From: Firmicutes bacterium HGW-Firmicutes-11 | GTDB taxonomy: Bacteria > Bacillota > Clostridia > Peptostreptococcales > Anaerovoracaceae | Assembly: GCA_002840285.1 (NCBI GenBank) | Contig: PHAE01000002.1 | Span: 62,001-126,000 of the forward strand | DNA length: 64,000 bases | Direction of reading: 5' to 3' | In this document: piece after piece, positions 53,861-62,420 of the stretch | Position numbering within the stretch: position 1 is the stretch's first letter | Layout: each line of letters opens with the position of its first letter | Notes under the pieces: model-generated | The model's database searches: none | The model's input: the letters and a program-made list of their open reading frames with translations, nothing else | What the model was told of the DNA's origin: nothing | Position numbers and translations under genes: made by a program

Positions 53861-55090
53861 CTAGGTTTCCAGTGACGGATACGCTCCGTTCCAAACGATA
53901 TTTCGATACCCCGCGACGTCTGTGTCCCCTTCCGTGCTAATGATCATCACCCGCGATGTTTCGTCAAGTCCCATCGCTTGCCTTGATGCTTCCCATTCCG
54001 GACGCTCCATCAAAAGGCTGAGCAGACCCAGGCCGACCGCTCCCGATTCTCCGGAAATCACTTTTGGGTCATTTCCAACAGGATTGGCGAGGATCCGCAT
54101 CCCTCTTGCCGAGACCAAATCCGGACAGGAAACAAAATAATCCCCGTAATCCCTCAGGATCTCCCAGCCAATGGTATTTGGCTCTCCACAGGCAAGTCCA
54201 GCCATAATGGTATCCATAGAACCAGTCACAGCCACCGGTTTTCCGTCTTTACTGAGAGCGGATCGATAAAAACAGTCGGCGGCATTGGGTTCGACGATCA
54301 CAGTGACCGGTCGGTTCCCTTGATATTCTGAGGCATAGTAACCTTGAATGGCGGCTGCGAAGGAACCTACACCGGCTTGCAGAAACACATGGGTCGGCAT
54401 CATGCCTTCCTCTTCCTTCAGCTGTTCTTCGATTTCTGCTGCGATCGTTGTATAGCCCTGCATGATCCAGGTCGGAATTTTCTCATATCCTTGCCAGACG
54501 GTATCCTGTACTATGACTCCTCCGTTTTTCTTCGCGTATTCTGTTGCATACCGCACCGTATCGTCATAATTGTACTCAGTGATCGACGCGGAAGCGCCCT
54601 CGTTTCGAATGTTGTCCAAACGCATCTTGGCAGACCCCTTCGGCATGAACACCACAGAACGATGACCCAACTCCCTTGCTGCCCAAGCGACGCCACGGCC
54701 ATGGTTGCCGTCAGTCGCTGTCACAAATACCGTCTCTCCCAGTTTTTGAAAAGTATCCTTCGAGCGCAGCGTTTCCAATGACATCCGGGACTCGTCCATC
54801 CCGACAGCGTCGGCAATATAACTCCCGATCGCATAAGATCCTCCCAGAACCTTGAAGGCGTTCAAGCCAAATCGATAGGATTCATCTTTGATCCATATCT
54901 TTCCAAGACCCAAACATTTCGAGAGTTCCGTGAGTGAAAGAAGCGGTGTTTTGCTGTACTGGGGGAAACTCATATGAAACTGCTTCACCTTACCTGCGGC
55001 ATCTGTGCCAAGAAATTCAACTTTCGTTTTTGGCCCTGCCGCTCTGGCTCTCTGGTTTCCGGTCCATTTGTAGTCATTCATTCCATTCAT
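53861..55090 (-). CDS. dpaL: Diaminopropionate ammonia-lyase
   Basis: The PLP enzyme splits 2,3-diaminopropionate to pyruvate and two ammonia molecules. The 409-residue protein has the fold-type II pattern: the lysine in GLNAFKVLGGSYA (near 78), the phosphate site in TATDGNHGRGVAWAARELG, and QAGVGSFAAAI. These match DpaL/YgeX rather than threonine deaminase. GGAGG precedes the ATG. It is the first gene of a seven-gene operon with an exporter, an acetyltransferase and an ABC importer. Confidence 0.92.
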   Translation of the reverse strand: MNGMNDYKWTGNQRARAAGPKTKVEFLGTDAAGKVKQFHMSFPQYSKTPLLSLTELSKCLGLGKIWIKDESYRFGLNAFKVLGGSYAIGSYIADAVGMDESRMSLETLRSKDTFQKLGETVFVTATDGNHGRGVAWAARELGHRSVVFMPKGSAKMRLDNIRNEGASASITEYNYDDTVRYATEYAKKNGGVIVQDTVWQGYEKIPTWIMQGYTTIAAEIEEQLKEEEGMMPTHVFLQAGVGSFAAAIQGYYASEYQGNRPVTVIVEPNAADCFYRSALSKDGKPVAVTGSMDTIMAGLACGEPNTIGWEILRDYGDYFVSCPDLVSARGMRILANPVGNDPKVISGESGAVGLGLLSLLMERPEWEASRQAMGLDETSRVMIISTEGDTDVAGYRNIVWNGAYPSLET

Positions 55091-55125
55091 GATTTACCTC
55101 CATTGCGCAGCTGTCCATCGGAATT

Positions 55126-55154
55126 ATGATACCATGAGGAAGGAATTCTGTGAA
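55126..55154 (-). promoter_or_regulatory. Promoter of the dpaL operon
   Basis: TTCACA (55154-55149), 17 bases and TATCAT (55131-55126) on the minus strand, 35 bases upstream of the dpaL start. Confidence 0.6.
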
Positions 55155-55184
55155 GATAGGCATATGCACATTGTATCCCTTCCA

Positions 55185-55212
55185 TTGACTTCCCACTGTC
55201 GTATGATACAAT
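55185..55212 (+). promoter_or_regulatory. Promoter of the pilC-pilT operon
   Basis: TTGACT (55185-55190), a 16-base spacer and TACAAT (55207-55212), 38 bases upstream of the pilC start. Confidence 0.7.
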
Positions 55213-55250
55213 ATTGCTAAGATTTCAGACTATGGATCGGAGGGTTGACC

Positions 55251-56306
55251 ATGGCAGATCAAAAAATGAACGGCAACGGTAGAAATCTCCTTACCTTTGG
55301 GGAGTTGTCCGCCTTTTGCCAGCAAATCAGCATGATTCTCAAATCGGGCATCCCTCTCCACGAAGGGCTGTCTTTATTAAAAGAGGATGTTGCGGATTCA
55401 GGTCTGCGAAGCGTCCTTACCATTGTCAGTGATGAAGTCTCGGCAGGAAAGCCACTCCCGGCTGCTTTGGACGCCGCTTCCTCATTCCCAAGTTATATGG
55501 TCAATATGATCCGTATCGGTTCCGATGCAGGAAAACTGGATGATGTGACCGCTTCCTTGGCAGACTATTACGATCGGGAAGACATGTTGCGACAAAACAT
55601 CAAAAGTTCTGTTGTCTATCCCTTGACGCTGACTTTGATGATGTTGGTCGTCATGATGGTCTTTTCCATCAAGGTCCTTCCTATCTTCGATCAGGTGTTC
55701 CGCGGACTGGGCACAACGATGTCACCAGCTGCCCAGGCGATCATGAACGTAGGAATGGCTGCCAGCAAATACTCGATCGCTCTTTTGATCATCGCTGCCG
55801 TCATACTTGCCGGCGTGGTGTTCTTTTTTAAATCTCAGCGTGGCAGCGCATGGCTGTCACGTTTTTCGTCGTCAGGAAAGCTTTCGGAAAAGATATCCAT
55901 GGCTCGCTTTTCCTCATCCATGTCGTTGATGCTGTCAAGCGGACTTGACACTGAGCACGCGCTTCAGATGACGAAATCCGTCATCGCCAACCAGAACGTC
56001 AGAGTCAAAGTCGATCGTTGCTTGGAATTGATCGCTTCCGGTACTCCCTTCGTGGAAGCCGTAGGCCTAGTGGAGCTTTACCCCCGTATGACACTTCGCA
56101 TGTTGAGTCTGGGTTTTCAGGCGGGTAATCTTGATACTGTGATGCACACGATCGCCGAAGGCGCGGAAGAAGAGATCGATGCGACCCTGATGCGTCGGGT
56201 CGCTCTCATAGAACCGATCTCAGTCGCCTTCCTTTCTCTCATTATCGGCGTGATCCTGATCTCTGTCATGCTGCCTCTGATGAGCATCATGTCCTCCATC
56301 GGATAG
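55251..56306 (+). CDS. pilC: Type IV pilus / type II secretion platform protein (PilC/GspF family)
   Basis: The 351-residue protein has two copies of the T2SSF domain: residues about 15-140 (FCQQISMILKSGIPLHEGL) and about 215-345 (ARFSSSMSLMLSSGLDTEHAL). Three transmembrane helices lie near 118-140, 165-190 and 320-345. PilC is the inner-membrane platform on which pilus ATPases act. GGAGGG fixes the ATG at 55251. It leads an operon with four small membrane proteins and PilT. Confidence 0.93.
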   Translation: MADQKMNGNGRNLLTFGELSAFCQQISMILKSGIPLHEGLSLLKEDVADSGLRSVLTIVSDEVSAGKPLPAALDAASSFPSYMVNMIRIGSDAGKLDDVTASLADYYDREDMLRQNIKSSVVYPLTLTLMMLVVMMVFSIKVLPIFDQVFRGLGTTMSPAAQAIMNVGMAASKYSIALLIIAAVILAGVVFFFKSQRGSAWLSRFSSSGKLSEKISMARFSSSMSLMLSSGLDTEHALQMTKSVIANQNVRVKVDRCLELIASGTPFVEAVGLVELYPRMTLRMLSLGFQAGNLDTVMHTIAEGAEEEIDATLMRRVALIEPISVAFLSLIIGVILISVMLPLMSIMSSIG

Positions 56307-56319
56307 CGGGAGGTTTTCC

Positions 56320-56646
56320 ATGTACGGTAACAATCGATGGAACACTACTTACGATTATAAAAAGGCGTTGGTTCTACCTGTCGCTGTCTTTCTCTGTTTT
56401 TTGCTTTTTTTCATCGTCGGATCATCCCGCGCAAGCCAGGCGGCGGAAAAAGAAACGCTCAAGCATCTTGAATCAGCGGTGATGCAGGCGACAGTGCAAT
56501 GCTATGCCATTGAGGGCGTATATCCTCCCGATGTTGCTTATCTGGAAACCCACTATGGGATCCAGATCGATGAGGACTCCTATGTTGTACATTACGAGGC
56601 CTTTGCCTCAAACATTTTACCAACTGTTTTTGTGATTCAGAAATGA
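56320..56646 (+). CDS. Small pilin-like membrane protein 1
   Basis: The 108-residue protein has one N-terminal helix (about 16-36), then a helical stretch and a segment (CYAIEGVYPPDVAYLETHYG, about 66-85) that resembles the start of the globular part in many pseudopilins. A canonical prepilin cleavage site (Gly followed by F-x-x-x-E) is absent. GGGAGG precedes the ATG. Its place right after pilC supports a structural role in the pilus-like machine. Confidence 0.65.
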   Translation: MYGNNRWNTTYDYKKALVLPVAVFLCFLLFFIVGSSRASQAAEKETLKHLESAVMQATVQCYAIEGVYPPDVAYLETHYGIQIDEDSYVVHYEAFASNILPTVFVIQK

Positions 56647-56662
56647 AGGGCGGGTGTCTTCG

Positions 56663-57175
56663 ATGATGGGAAAAATGGCAGCAGAAGGACGTCGACACAG
56701 CCTGTTTGAGCTGTTGTTGATGCTGTTTTTGCTTTTCATTTTTGCAGCATCGGCTCTTATCGTAGTTGTGATCGGCGCTGATGTTTATTCCAATATCAAC
56801 CACAACATGGATTCCAACTATGATCTTCGAATCCCACTTTCCTATGTTTCCAATAAGATTCGTCAGGCCGACAGAGAAGGTGCCGTGTCACTTCAAACGA
56901 AAGAGGGAACAACGGTGCTGGTTTTACAAAGCGTGCAAAATGGATCCAACTACGAAACCTGGATTTATGAATACGAAGGATATCTGTATGAAGTGCTTTA
57001 TGAGCAGGGCCAAGGCCTTGGCTTGGAAGCAGGCACCCCTGTGATTCCGATCAACGGCTTTTCCATGAAAATGGAGGCAGATAACCTTTTGACTTTGACT
57101 GCAAATGACGCCTCCGGCAAACGCCTCGATCTGCGTCTCGCATTGCGCAGCGATGGAGAGGAGGGTCAGCTATGA
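56663..57175 (+). CDS. DUF4860-type pilin-like membrane protein
   Basis: The 170-residue protein has an N-terminal helix (about 14-39) preceded by RRHSLFELL, in which a Glu lies just inside the membrane segment as in pilins, but no Gly cleavage site is present. The extracellular part (VSNKIRQADREG, then VLVLQSVQNGSNYETWIYEY) matches the DUF4860 family by pattern. The ATG at 56663 is preferred over the GTG at 56654 because of the spacing to AAGGGCGGG. It overlaps the next gene by 4 bases. Confidence 0.65.
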   Translation: MMGKMAAEGRRHSLFELLLMLFLLFIFAASALIVVVIGADVYSNINHNMDSNYDLRIPLSYVSNKIRQADREGAVSLQTKEGTTVLVLQSVQNGSNYETWIYEYEGYLYEVLYEQGQGLGLEAGTPVIPINGFSMKMEADNLLTLTANDASGKRLDLRLALRSDGEEGQL

Positions 57176-57558
57176 AGCGACGCCCCGTATCAAAGAGCCA
57201 TGCATTCCTGATCGAGTTGACCATCGTTCTTTTATTTTTCTCATTATGCGCAGCCATCGCCCTTGGGCTTTTTGTGAACGCGCACAATGCAGACGAACGC
57301 GCGCGGTTGACGACTATTGCATTGATGGATCTCCAATCCATCGCCGAAACCGCAAAAGCTACTGAAGATCTGCCAGCGATGCGGACCTATGTGGCAAGCC
57401 TTGTGGACGGAGATGATTACTCGCTTCGCGCGGATTTGAAAGAAGAATCCCGTACCGCGGGAACGATGGCGATCCTGACCTTGTCCGCTGCAGAGCCGGA
57501 AGGCGAAGGACTTTTGGAAATCAAAGTGCAAAAATACTTTGCCGGAGGACTCCAATGA
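57172..57558 (+). CDS. Small pilin-like membrane protein 3
   Basis: The 128-residue protein has a basic N terminus (KRRPVSKSH) followed by AFLIELTIVLLFFSL, very close to the pilin pattern with Glu at position 5 of a possible mature chain, but cleavage would have to follow His instead of Gly. The extracellular remainder is short and not recognised. It overlaps both neighbours by 4 bases. Confidence 0.65.
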   Translation: MKRRPVSKSHAFLIELTIVLLFFSLCAAIALGLFVNAHNADERARLTTIALMDLQSIAETAKATEDLPAMRTYVASLVDGDDYSLRADLKEESRTAGTMAILTLSAAEPEGEGLLEIKVQKYFAGGLQ

Positions 57559-58004
57559 AAGAGCGCGTCAGAATGAGTCTCAGCGTCGGGGGACCAACCA
57601 TCATCATGATCTTCGTGATCTTGTGCCTTACCACTTTGGGCACCCTTTCGCTTGTGACCGCGAATACCGATCTGAAACTCACAGAAAAAACCGCCGCATA
57701 TACAGTGGCGTATTATGATGCAGACAGTATGGGCGAGGAGTTTCTTTCTGAAGTTGACGGGATCATAACGTCGGGACGACTTGATTTTCAACAATTGGAT
57801 GATACATTGTCGCGTCCGTTGGCGGATGGTTCACATTCTATCATTTACAATACACCGATCGGCGAAGAGCAGTTTTTAAGGATCGAATTAGTGATCCCTG
57901 CCGGCTTGGAGGCTGACGCCGATCCCAAATACCACATCGTATCCTGGAAAACGGAAACTGCCCAAGTTTGGGATTATGAAGAGTATCAAATCCAGATCGA
58001 TTAA
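57555..58004 (+). CDS. Small pilin-like membrane protein 4
   Basis: The 149-residue protein has one N-terminal helix (about 11-35, GGPTIIMIFVILCLTTLG) and an extracellular region with AAYTVAYYDADSMGEEFL. A Gly-Gly pair precedes the helix, but there is no Glu at position 5. It is not recognised as a named family. It ends 10 bases before pilT. Confidence 0.65.
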   Translation: MKERVRMSLSVGGPTIIMIFVILCLTTLGTLSLVTANTDLKLTEKTAAYTVAYYDADSMGEEFLSEVDGIITSGRLDFQQLDDTLSRPLADGSHSIIYNTPIGEEQFLRIELVIPAGLEADADPKYHIVSWKTETAQVWDYEEYQIQID

Positions 58005-58014
58005 GGAGGGTTCA

Positions 58015-59076
58015 ATGGATATCATTCGGTTCTTTTCCGAAGCTGTCAGTCGTGAGGCATCCGACATCTTTATCATCGCCGGCAAGCCGGCGTCCTTTAA
58101 GGTACACGGGGAGATCCGTGAATATGGGGATCTTCTTCACGCAGAAGAAACTTACGCATTGATCCATGAAATCTATCGTCATGCAGATCGGGACATGAGC
58201 TTGCTCAACGATACCGGAGATGACGATTTTTCTTTTTCCATCAACGCCATTGGTCGGTTCCGGGTCAACGCCTACAAACAAAGAGGTTCCCTGGCCGCCG
58301 TCCTCCGCCTCGTCTTGTTTGAACTTCCCGATCACGAAACTCTGGGCATCCCGAAAGAAGTCATCGAACTACACAAGAAAACGAAGGGCCTTGTACTTGT
58401 TACCGGCCCTGCAGGCAGTGGTAAATCCACCACATTGGCTTGCATCATAGATAAAATCAACCATAACCGGAATTCCCATATCATCACTCTGGAGGATCCG
58501 ATCGAGCACGTCCACCGCCATTCGAAAAGCATTGTGAGTCAGAGAGAAGTCGCACTGGACACTGCAAGTTATGCCAAAGGACTCCGGGCAGCTCTGCGGG
58601 AGTCTCCCGATGTTATCCTTTTGGGTGAAATGCGGGATTATGAGACCATATCGATCGCGATGTCAGCTGCGGAAACCGGCCAGTTGGTTTTTTCTACCCT
58701 TCATACCCTGGGCGCAGCGAATGCGATCGACCGGATCATCGACGTATTCCCCCCATCCCAACAGCAGCAGGTACGGGTCCAACTTTCCATGGTGCTGCAG
58801 GCTGTGATCTCGCAGCAATTGATCCCTTCCGTCAACGGTGTGCTCGTTCCGGTGTTTGAAGTCATGTTCGTCAACAGCGGGATCCGCAATATGATCCGGG
58901 AATCCAAGATCCATCAGATCGATTCGATCATCTATTCCTCCACCGGCGAAGGCATGCGCAATATGGACGCCGGCATCCTGAAGCTTTACGATGATGGAAT
59001 CATCACTGCGGATACTGCAAGCTATTACAGCATGAATCACGATATGGTAAACAAAAAAATCGAAGCCGGTCGCTGA
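58015..59076 (+). CDS. pilT: Type IV pilus retraction-type ATPase PilT
   Basis: The 353-residue ATPase has the PilT N-terminal motif SREASDIFIIAGKPASF, Walker A GPAGSGKSTT (near 133), Walker B DVILLGEMRDYETI (near 200) and the His-box STLHT. The C-terminal GIRNMIRES corresponds to the AIRNLIRE motif that marks retraction ATPases. AAGGAGGG fixes the ATG. It is the only pilus ATPase in this operon; a PilB-type assembly ATPase, prepilin peptidase and PilMNO are absent from the window. Confidence 0.94.
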   Translation: MDIIRFFSEAVSREASDIFIIAGKPASFKVHGEIREYGDLLHAEETYALIHEIYRHADRDMSLLNDTGDDDFSFSINAIGRFRVNAYKQRGSLAAVLRLVLFELPDHETLGIPKEVIELHKKTKGLVLVTGPAGSGKSTTLACIIDKINHNRNSHIITLEDPIEHVHRHSKSIVSQREVALDTASYAKGLRAALRESPDVILLGEMRDYETISIAMSAAETGQLVFSTLHTLGAANAIDRIIDVFPPSQQQQVRVQLSMVLQAVISQQLIPSVNGVLVPVFEVMFVNSGIRNMIRESKIHQIDSIIYSSTGEGMRNMDAGILKLYDDGIITADTASYYSMNHDMVNKKIEAGR

Positions 59077-59084
59077 CATCGCTG

Positions 59085-60665
59085 TTAGCTGATGTAATCA
59101 TCATATGTGCCCACTTTGTCGATGATCGTACCATCCTCTTTGATCTCGATGATTCGATTGGCGATGGTCTGGATGAACTGGTGGTCATGGGAAGAAAACA
59201 GCATGACTCCTTTGAAATCGATGAGTCCGTTGTTCAATGCAGTGATCGACTCCAGGTCAAGATGGTTGGTCGGTTGATCCAGTACGAGGACATTGGAACC
59301 AAAGAGCATGATCCTCGACAGCATACACCGAACCCGTTCACCCCCGGAAAGCACCTTCACCGGCTTGTAGACATCGTCTCCGGAAAACAGCATTCTTCCC
59401 AGAAACCCTCGCATGAAAGTTTCCGTCGTTTCTTTTGTATACTGACCCAGCCATTGGATCAGATTCATATCGTTCTCATCAAAGAAATCCTTGTTGTCCA
59501 GCGGAAAATACGATCGGGACGTGCTCACGCCCCACTTGAACGTGCCTTCATCCGGCTCGATCTCCTCCATCAGAATGCGGAACAGTGTCGTATTCGCAAT
59601 CTCATTTTCTCCTACGAATGCGATTTTGTCTCCTTTGTTCATGCGGAAGGTCACCTTATCCAGGATCTTGACTCCATCGATGGTTTTGCTTATCCCGTCT
59701 ACCGTCAAGAGTTCTTTCCCCAACTCCCTGTCGATGGTGAATCCGACAAAAGGATACCTTCGGGAAGAGGTGGGGAGTTCATCTACCGTCAATTTGTCCA
59801 GCAATTTCTTTCTCGAAGTCGCCTGTTTGGATTTGGATTTGTTCGCGGAAAAACGTTGAATGAAGCTCTGAAGCTCTTTGATTTTGTCTTCGCTTTTCTT
59901 GTTCTGGTCCTTCATGATCCGCTGGATCAATTGACTGGATTCATACCAGAATTCGTAATTGCCAACAAACATCTTGATCTTTCCAAAATCCACATCGACG
60001 ATGCTGGTACACACGGTGTTGAGAAAATGACGGTCATGGGACACGACGATCACAGTGCCCTCATAGTCCATAATAAAATCTTCCAGCCAGTTGATGGCGC
60101 GTATATCCAGATGATTCGTCGGTTCATCCAATAAAATGATCTCAGGTTTACCGAACAAAGCTTGCGCCAACAGCACCTTGATCTTCTCGTTACCTGTTAA
60201 TGCTTCCATCGGGCGGTACAGTGCATCGACATCCAGTCCGAGTCCTTGCACCAGTCGGCTGGCGTCGGAGTCCGCCTCCCAACCATTCAGCTCAGAGAAC
60301 TCCCCTTCGAGAACTGAGGCGCGGATCCCGTCCTCATCAGTAAACTCTTCCTTGGCATACAAGGCTTCCTTTTCCTTCATGATGTTGTACAGCCTTGGAT
60401 TTCCCATAATGATCGTATCCAGCACCGTGTATGCATCAAATGCAAAATGGTCCTGTTTCAACACAGACATGCGCATATGATCCGGAATGGCGATCTCTCC
60501 CGTGGACGGTTCCAGATCCCCGGACAAAATCCGTAAAAAAGTGGATTTTCCTGCCCCGTTCGCTCCGATGATGCCGTAGCAGTTCCCTGGAGTGAATTTC
60601 AGATTCACATCTTTAAACAGTGTCGTACCTGTGAAGTTCAAACTTACATTTGTTACCGTTATCAT
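59085..60665 (-). CDS. ABC-F family ATPase (YkpA/YbiT-like)
   Basis: The 526-residue cytoplasmic protein has two fused ATPase domains and a charged linker (about 240-300), without membrane segments. ABC-F proteins act on the ribosome. The first domain has Walker A GANGAGKST, signature LTGNEKIKV and LLDEPTNHLD. The second has signature LSGGERVR and VLDQPTNHLD, but its Walker A reads GENEIANTT, lacking the P-loop lysine (usually AKTT in close relatives). It converges on pilT and is divergent from the PAP2 gene. Confidence 0.9.
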   Translation of the reverse strand: MITVTNVSLNFTGTTLFKDVNLKFTPGNCYGIIGANGAGKSTFLRILSGDLEPSTGEIAIPDHMRMSVLKQDHFAFDAYTVLDTIIMGNPRLYNIMKEKEALYAKEEFTDEDGIRASVLEGEFSELNGWEADSDASRLVQGLGLDVDALYRPMEALTGNEKIKVLLAQALFGKPEIILLDEPTNHLDIRAINWLEDFIMDYEGTVIVVSHDRHFLNTVCTSIVDVDFGKIKMFVGNYEFWYESSQLIQRIMKDQNKKSEDKIKELQSFIQRFSANKSKSKQATSRKKLLDKLTVDELPTSSRRYPFVGFTIDRELGKELLTVDGISKTIDGVKILDKVTFRMNKGDKIAFVGENEIANTTLFRILMEEIEPDEGTFKWGVSTSRSYFPLDNKDFFDENDMNLIQWLGQYTKETTETFMRGFLGRMLFSGDDVYKPVKVLSGGERVRCMLSRIMLFGSNVLVLDQPTNHLDLESITALNNGLIDFKGVMLFSSHDHQFIQTIANRIIEIKEDGTIIDKVGTYDDYIS

Positions 60666-60767
60666 TCTTTTACCACCAAACCCTCGCTCTTTTGATTATA
60701 TTCTGTTACAATAAAACACGCAGTCATCATTATACCACAGACCACCGATGGATGACCCAGGAGAATT

Positions 60768-61289
60768 ATGCAGATAATCCAGATGCTGATGAAAACAGAC
60801 GTCGCGCTCTATTATTTCCTGAATCGCAAATTAAATTATAGTTTTCTTAAAAAAACGCTTCGTATTCTGACGGTATTGGGTGAAACCTATACCGGTCTTT
60901 TGTTGTGCGCTTTTGCTGTTTTTCTGCAGATGAAGCAGGGCAGACCGATCGGAACGCATATGTTGATGGTTCTGAGCCTGTCCCAGTTTTTAGTCCACGC
61001 GATCAAGAGGATCGTAAATCGCCAGAGACCCTATTTGACACACAAATGGTCCCTGGCGATCAATCCTCCGAACTGCCAATATTCTTTTCCATCCGGCCAT
61101 ACCGCCTGTGCGGTTGCAATAGCATTGGTCTTTGGTTTTTACTTTTCAGCGTTTAAACCAATACTGTATCTTCTGGCCTTTCTTGTCGCTTGCTCACGGG
61201 TCATTTTGGGTTTTCACTACCCGTCGGATGTGATCGTCGGTTTTCTCCTCGCCTATCTTCCTTTTCTCGCCGTCATCACACTGATTTAA
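60768..61289 (+). CDS. PAP2-family membrane phosphatase
   Basis: The 173-residue protein has about five transmembrane helices and the three phosphatase signatures: KRIVNRQRP, YSFPSGHTACA and SRVILGFHYPSDVIVG. Such enzymes dephosphorylate lipids such as undecaprenyl pyrophosphate or phosphatidic acid at the outer face of the membrane. CAGGAG precedes the ATG. It is a single gene. Confidence 0.9.
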   Translation: MQIIQMLMKTDVALYYFLNRKLNYSFLKKTLRILTVLGETYTGLLLCAFAVFLQMKQGRPIGTHMLMVLSLSQFLVHAIKRIVNRQRPYLTHKWSLAINPPNCQYSFPSGHTACAVAIALVFGFYFSAFKPILYLLAFLVACSRVILGFHYPSDVIVGFLLAYLPFLAVITLI

Positions 61290-61311
61290 TGTATTAGGCG
61301 GGAGTCGCAAT

Positions 61312-61824
61312 CTACAACCGGAACTTGCGGATGTCTTCTTTCAAGCGCTCGATGTCGATCAAGAAGTCTTCAATGTCATGCTCGTGCTCCAGCTCGTCGT
61401 TCAAAATGGAAACTGCGATCTGATAGGTTGAATGGTCTTTCCCGTTTGTGAACTCGGCGATTTCTTCATATCTTTGGATAGCGCAGCGTTCTCCTTCGAG
61501 ATTCTGTTTGAGAATTTCTTCGATGTAGGGGTCAGTCGGAATTGCATAGGCACAGCGAGCGGTGGAGCTCCATTCTGCTGGATCCAGGATCGGTGTTCCT
61601 CCCAGTTGGAGGATCCGGTTCACGACCAGCACTGCATGTCCAAGCTCTTGTGTTGCATGGAGCAACAACTCCGGTTCAACCTCACTGCGCATGGGACCTT
61701 CCATGATTCTCGCGCCGATCCAGTATTGGTAATAGGCAAGCCATTCTTCTGCCAATGCTTCATTCAACATCCGGATCAGTTTTTCTGTGTCAAGATTTGC
61801 TATGGCCAATGCTTTCTTTCCCAT
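61312..61824 (-). CDS. Ferritin-like (bacterioferritin/Dps-type) di-iron protein
   Basis: The 170-residue protein is a four-helix ferritin-like domain. Metal ligands are seen in EEWLAYYQYWIGAR, ATQELGHAV, EGERCAIQRYEEI and LNDELEHEHDIEDF, which give the E-(x)n-ExxH repeats. It likely stores iron or removes peroxide. The ATG at 61824 is preceded by AAAGGAGG. It follows the flavodoxin gene on the same strand but with an 81-base gap. Confidence 0.82.
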   Translation of the reverse strand: MGKKALAIANLDTEKLIRMLNEALAEEWLAYYQYWIGARIMEGPMRSEVEPELLLHATQELGHAVLVVNRILQLGGTPILDPAEWSSTARCAYAIPTDPYIEEILKQNLEGERCAIQRYEEIAEFTNGKDHSTYQIAVSILNDELEHEHDIEDFLIDIERLKEDIRKFRL

Positions 61825-61905
61825 ATCCTCGTCCTCCTTTTTCAATGCAATACAACATCGTTCTCTACTGCTCATTTTACATGTTCCATCGCTGTTGTGT
61901 CAAAA

Positions 61906-62394
61906 TTAGTTTTTCGCTTGCACCATAGCTGCCGCAAATGCAGCGATACGATCCTCTGCGATGCTCGTAACATTGGTGGTTACTTTTGACACCTTCTTTA
62001 CGATCACACGTTCCATCAAATTCATTTTTTCTAAATTGAATGCGCCACCAAAATGATCTTTGGCAATCGCGACCGACAGCAATTCTTCCGGAAAGCTCTG
62101 TTGTAGTTCCTGTTGAAGAACGGCTTCCTCCTGCATACCACAGATAAACAGACCGATCCGTTTCTGCAAGAGCGTTTCCAAGTGCCTGGTGCAGAATTCC
62201 GGTACTTCCTTTTGGATCTTTCCGACGTATACCGATCCACCGATGATCACTGCATCATAATCCTGAAGGTCGATACCATCCTTCTTCTCTTTCAGAGACA
62301 GAAGATCGGTATCTCCTGTCATTTGCCCTGCCAGCTGCTTTACACAGGTTTCGGTGCATCCGTATTTGGATGCGTAGACGATCAGTGTTTTCAT
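61906..62394 (-). CDS. Flavodoxin-domain protein (HemG/flavodoxin_5-like)
   Basis: The 162-residue protein starts with the FMN phosphate loop in VYASKYGCTETCVKQLA and shows VIIGGSVYVGKIQKEVPEF, typical of flavodoxin_5 and protoporphyrinogen oxidase HemG-like proteins. The ATG at 62394 follows AAGGGAA. It is the third gene of the TetR-flavin operon and may be the redox enzyme of that unit; no specific substrate is shown. Confidence 0.82.
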   Translation of the reverse strand: MKTLIVYASKYGCTETCVKQLAGQMTGDTDLLSLKEKKDGIDLQDYDAVIIGGSVYVGKIQKEVPEFCTRHLETLLQKRIGLFICGMQEEAVLQQELQQSFPEELLSVAIAKDHFGGAFNLEKMNLMERVIVKKVSKVTTNVTSIAEDRIAAFAAAMVQAKN

Positions 62395-62420
62395 TTTAGT
62401 TCCCTTCCTTTTCATTTTAA

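Noticed and set aside
53861..55090. Threonine deaminase or serine dehydratase
   Set aside because: The N-terminal GLNAFKVLGGSYA and TATDGNHGRGVAWAA are the diaminopropionate ammonia-lyase pattern.
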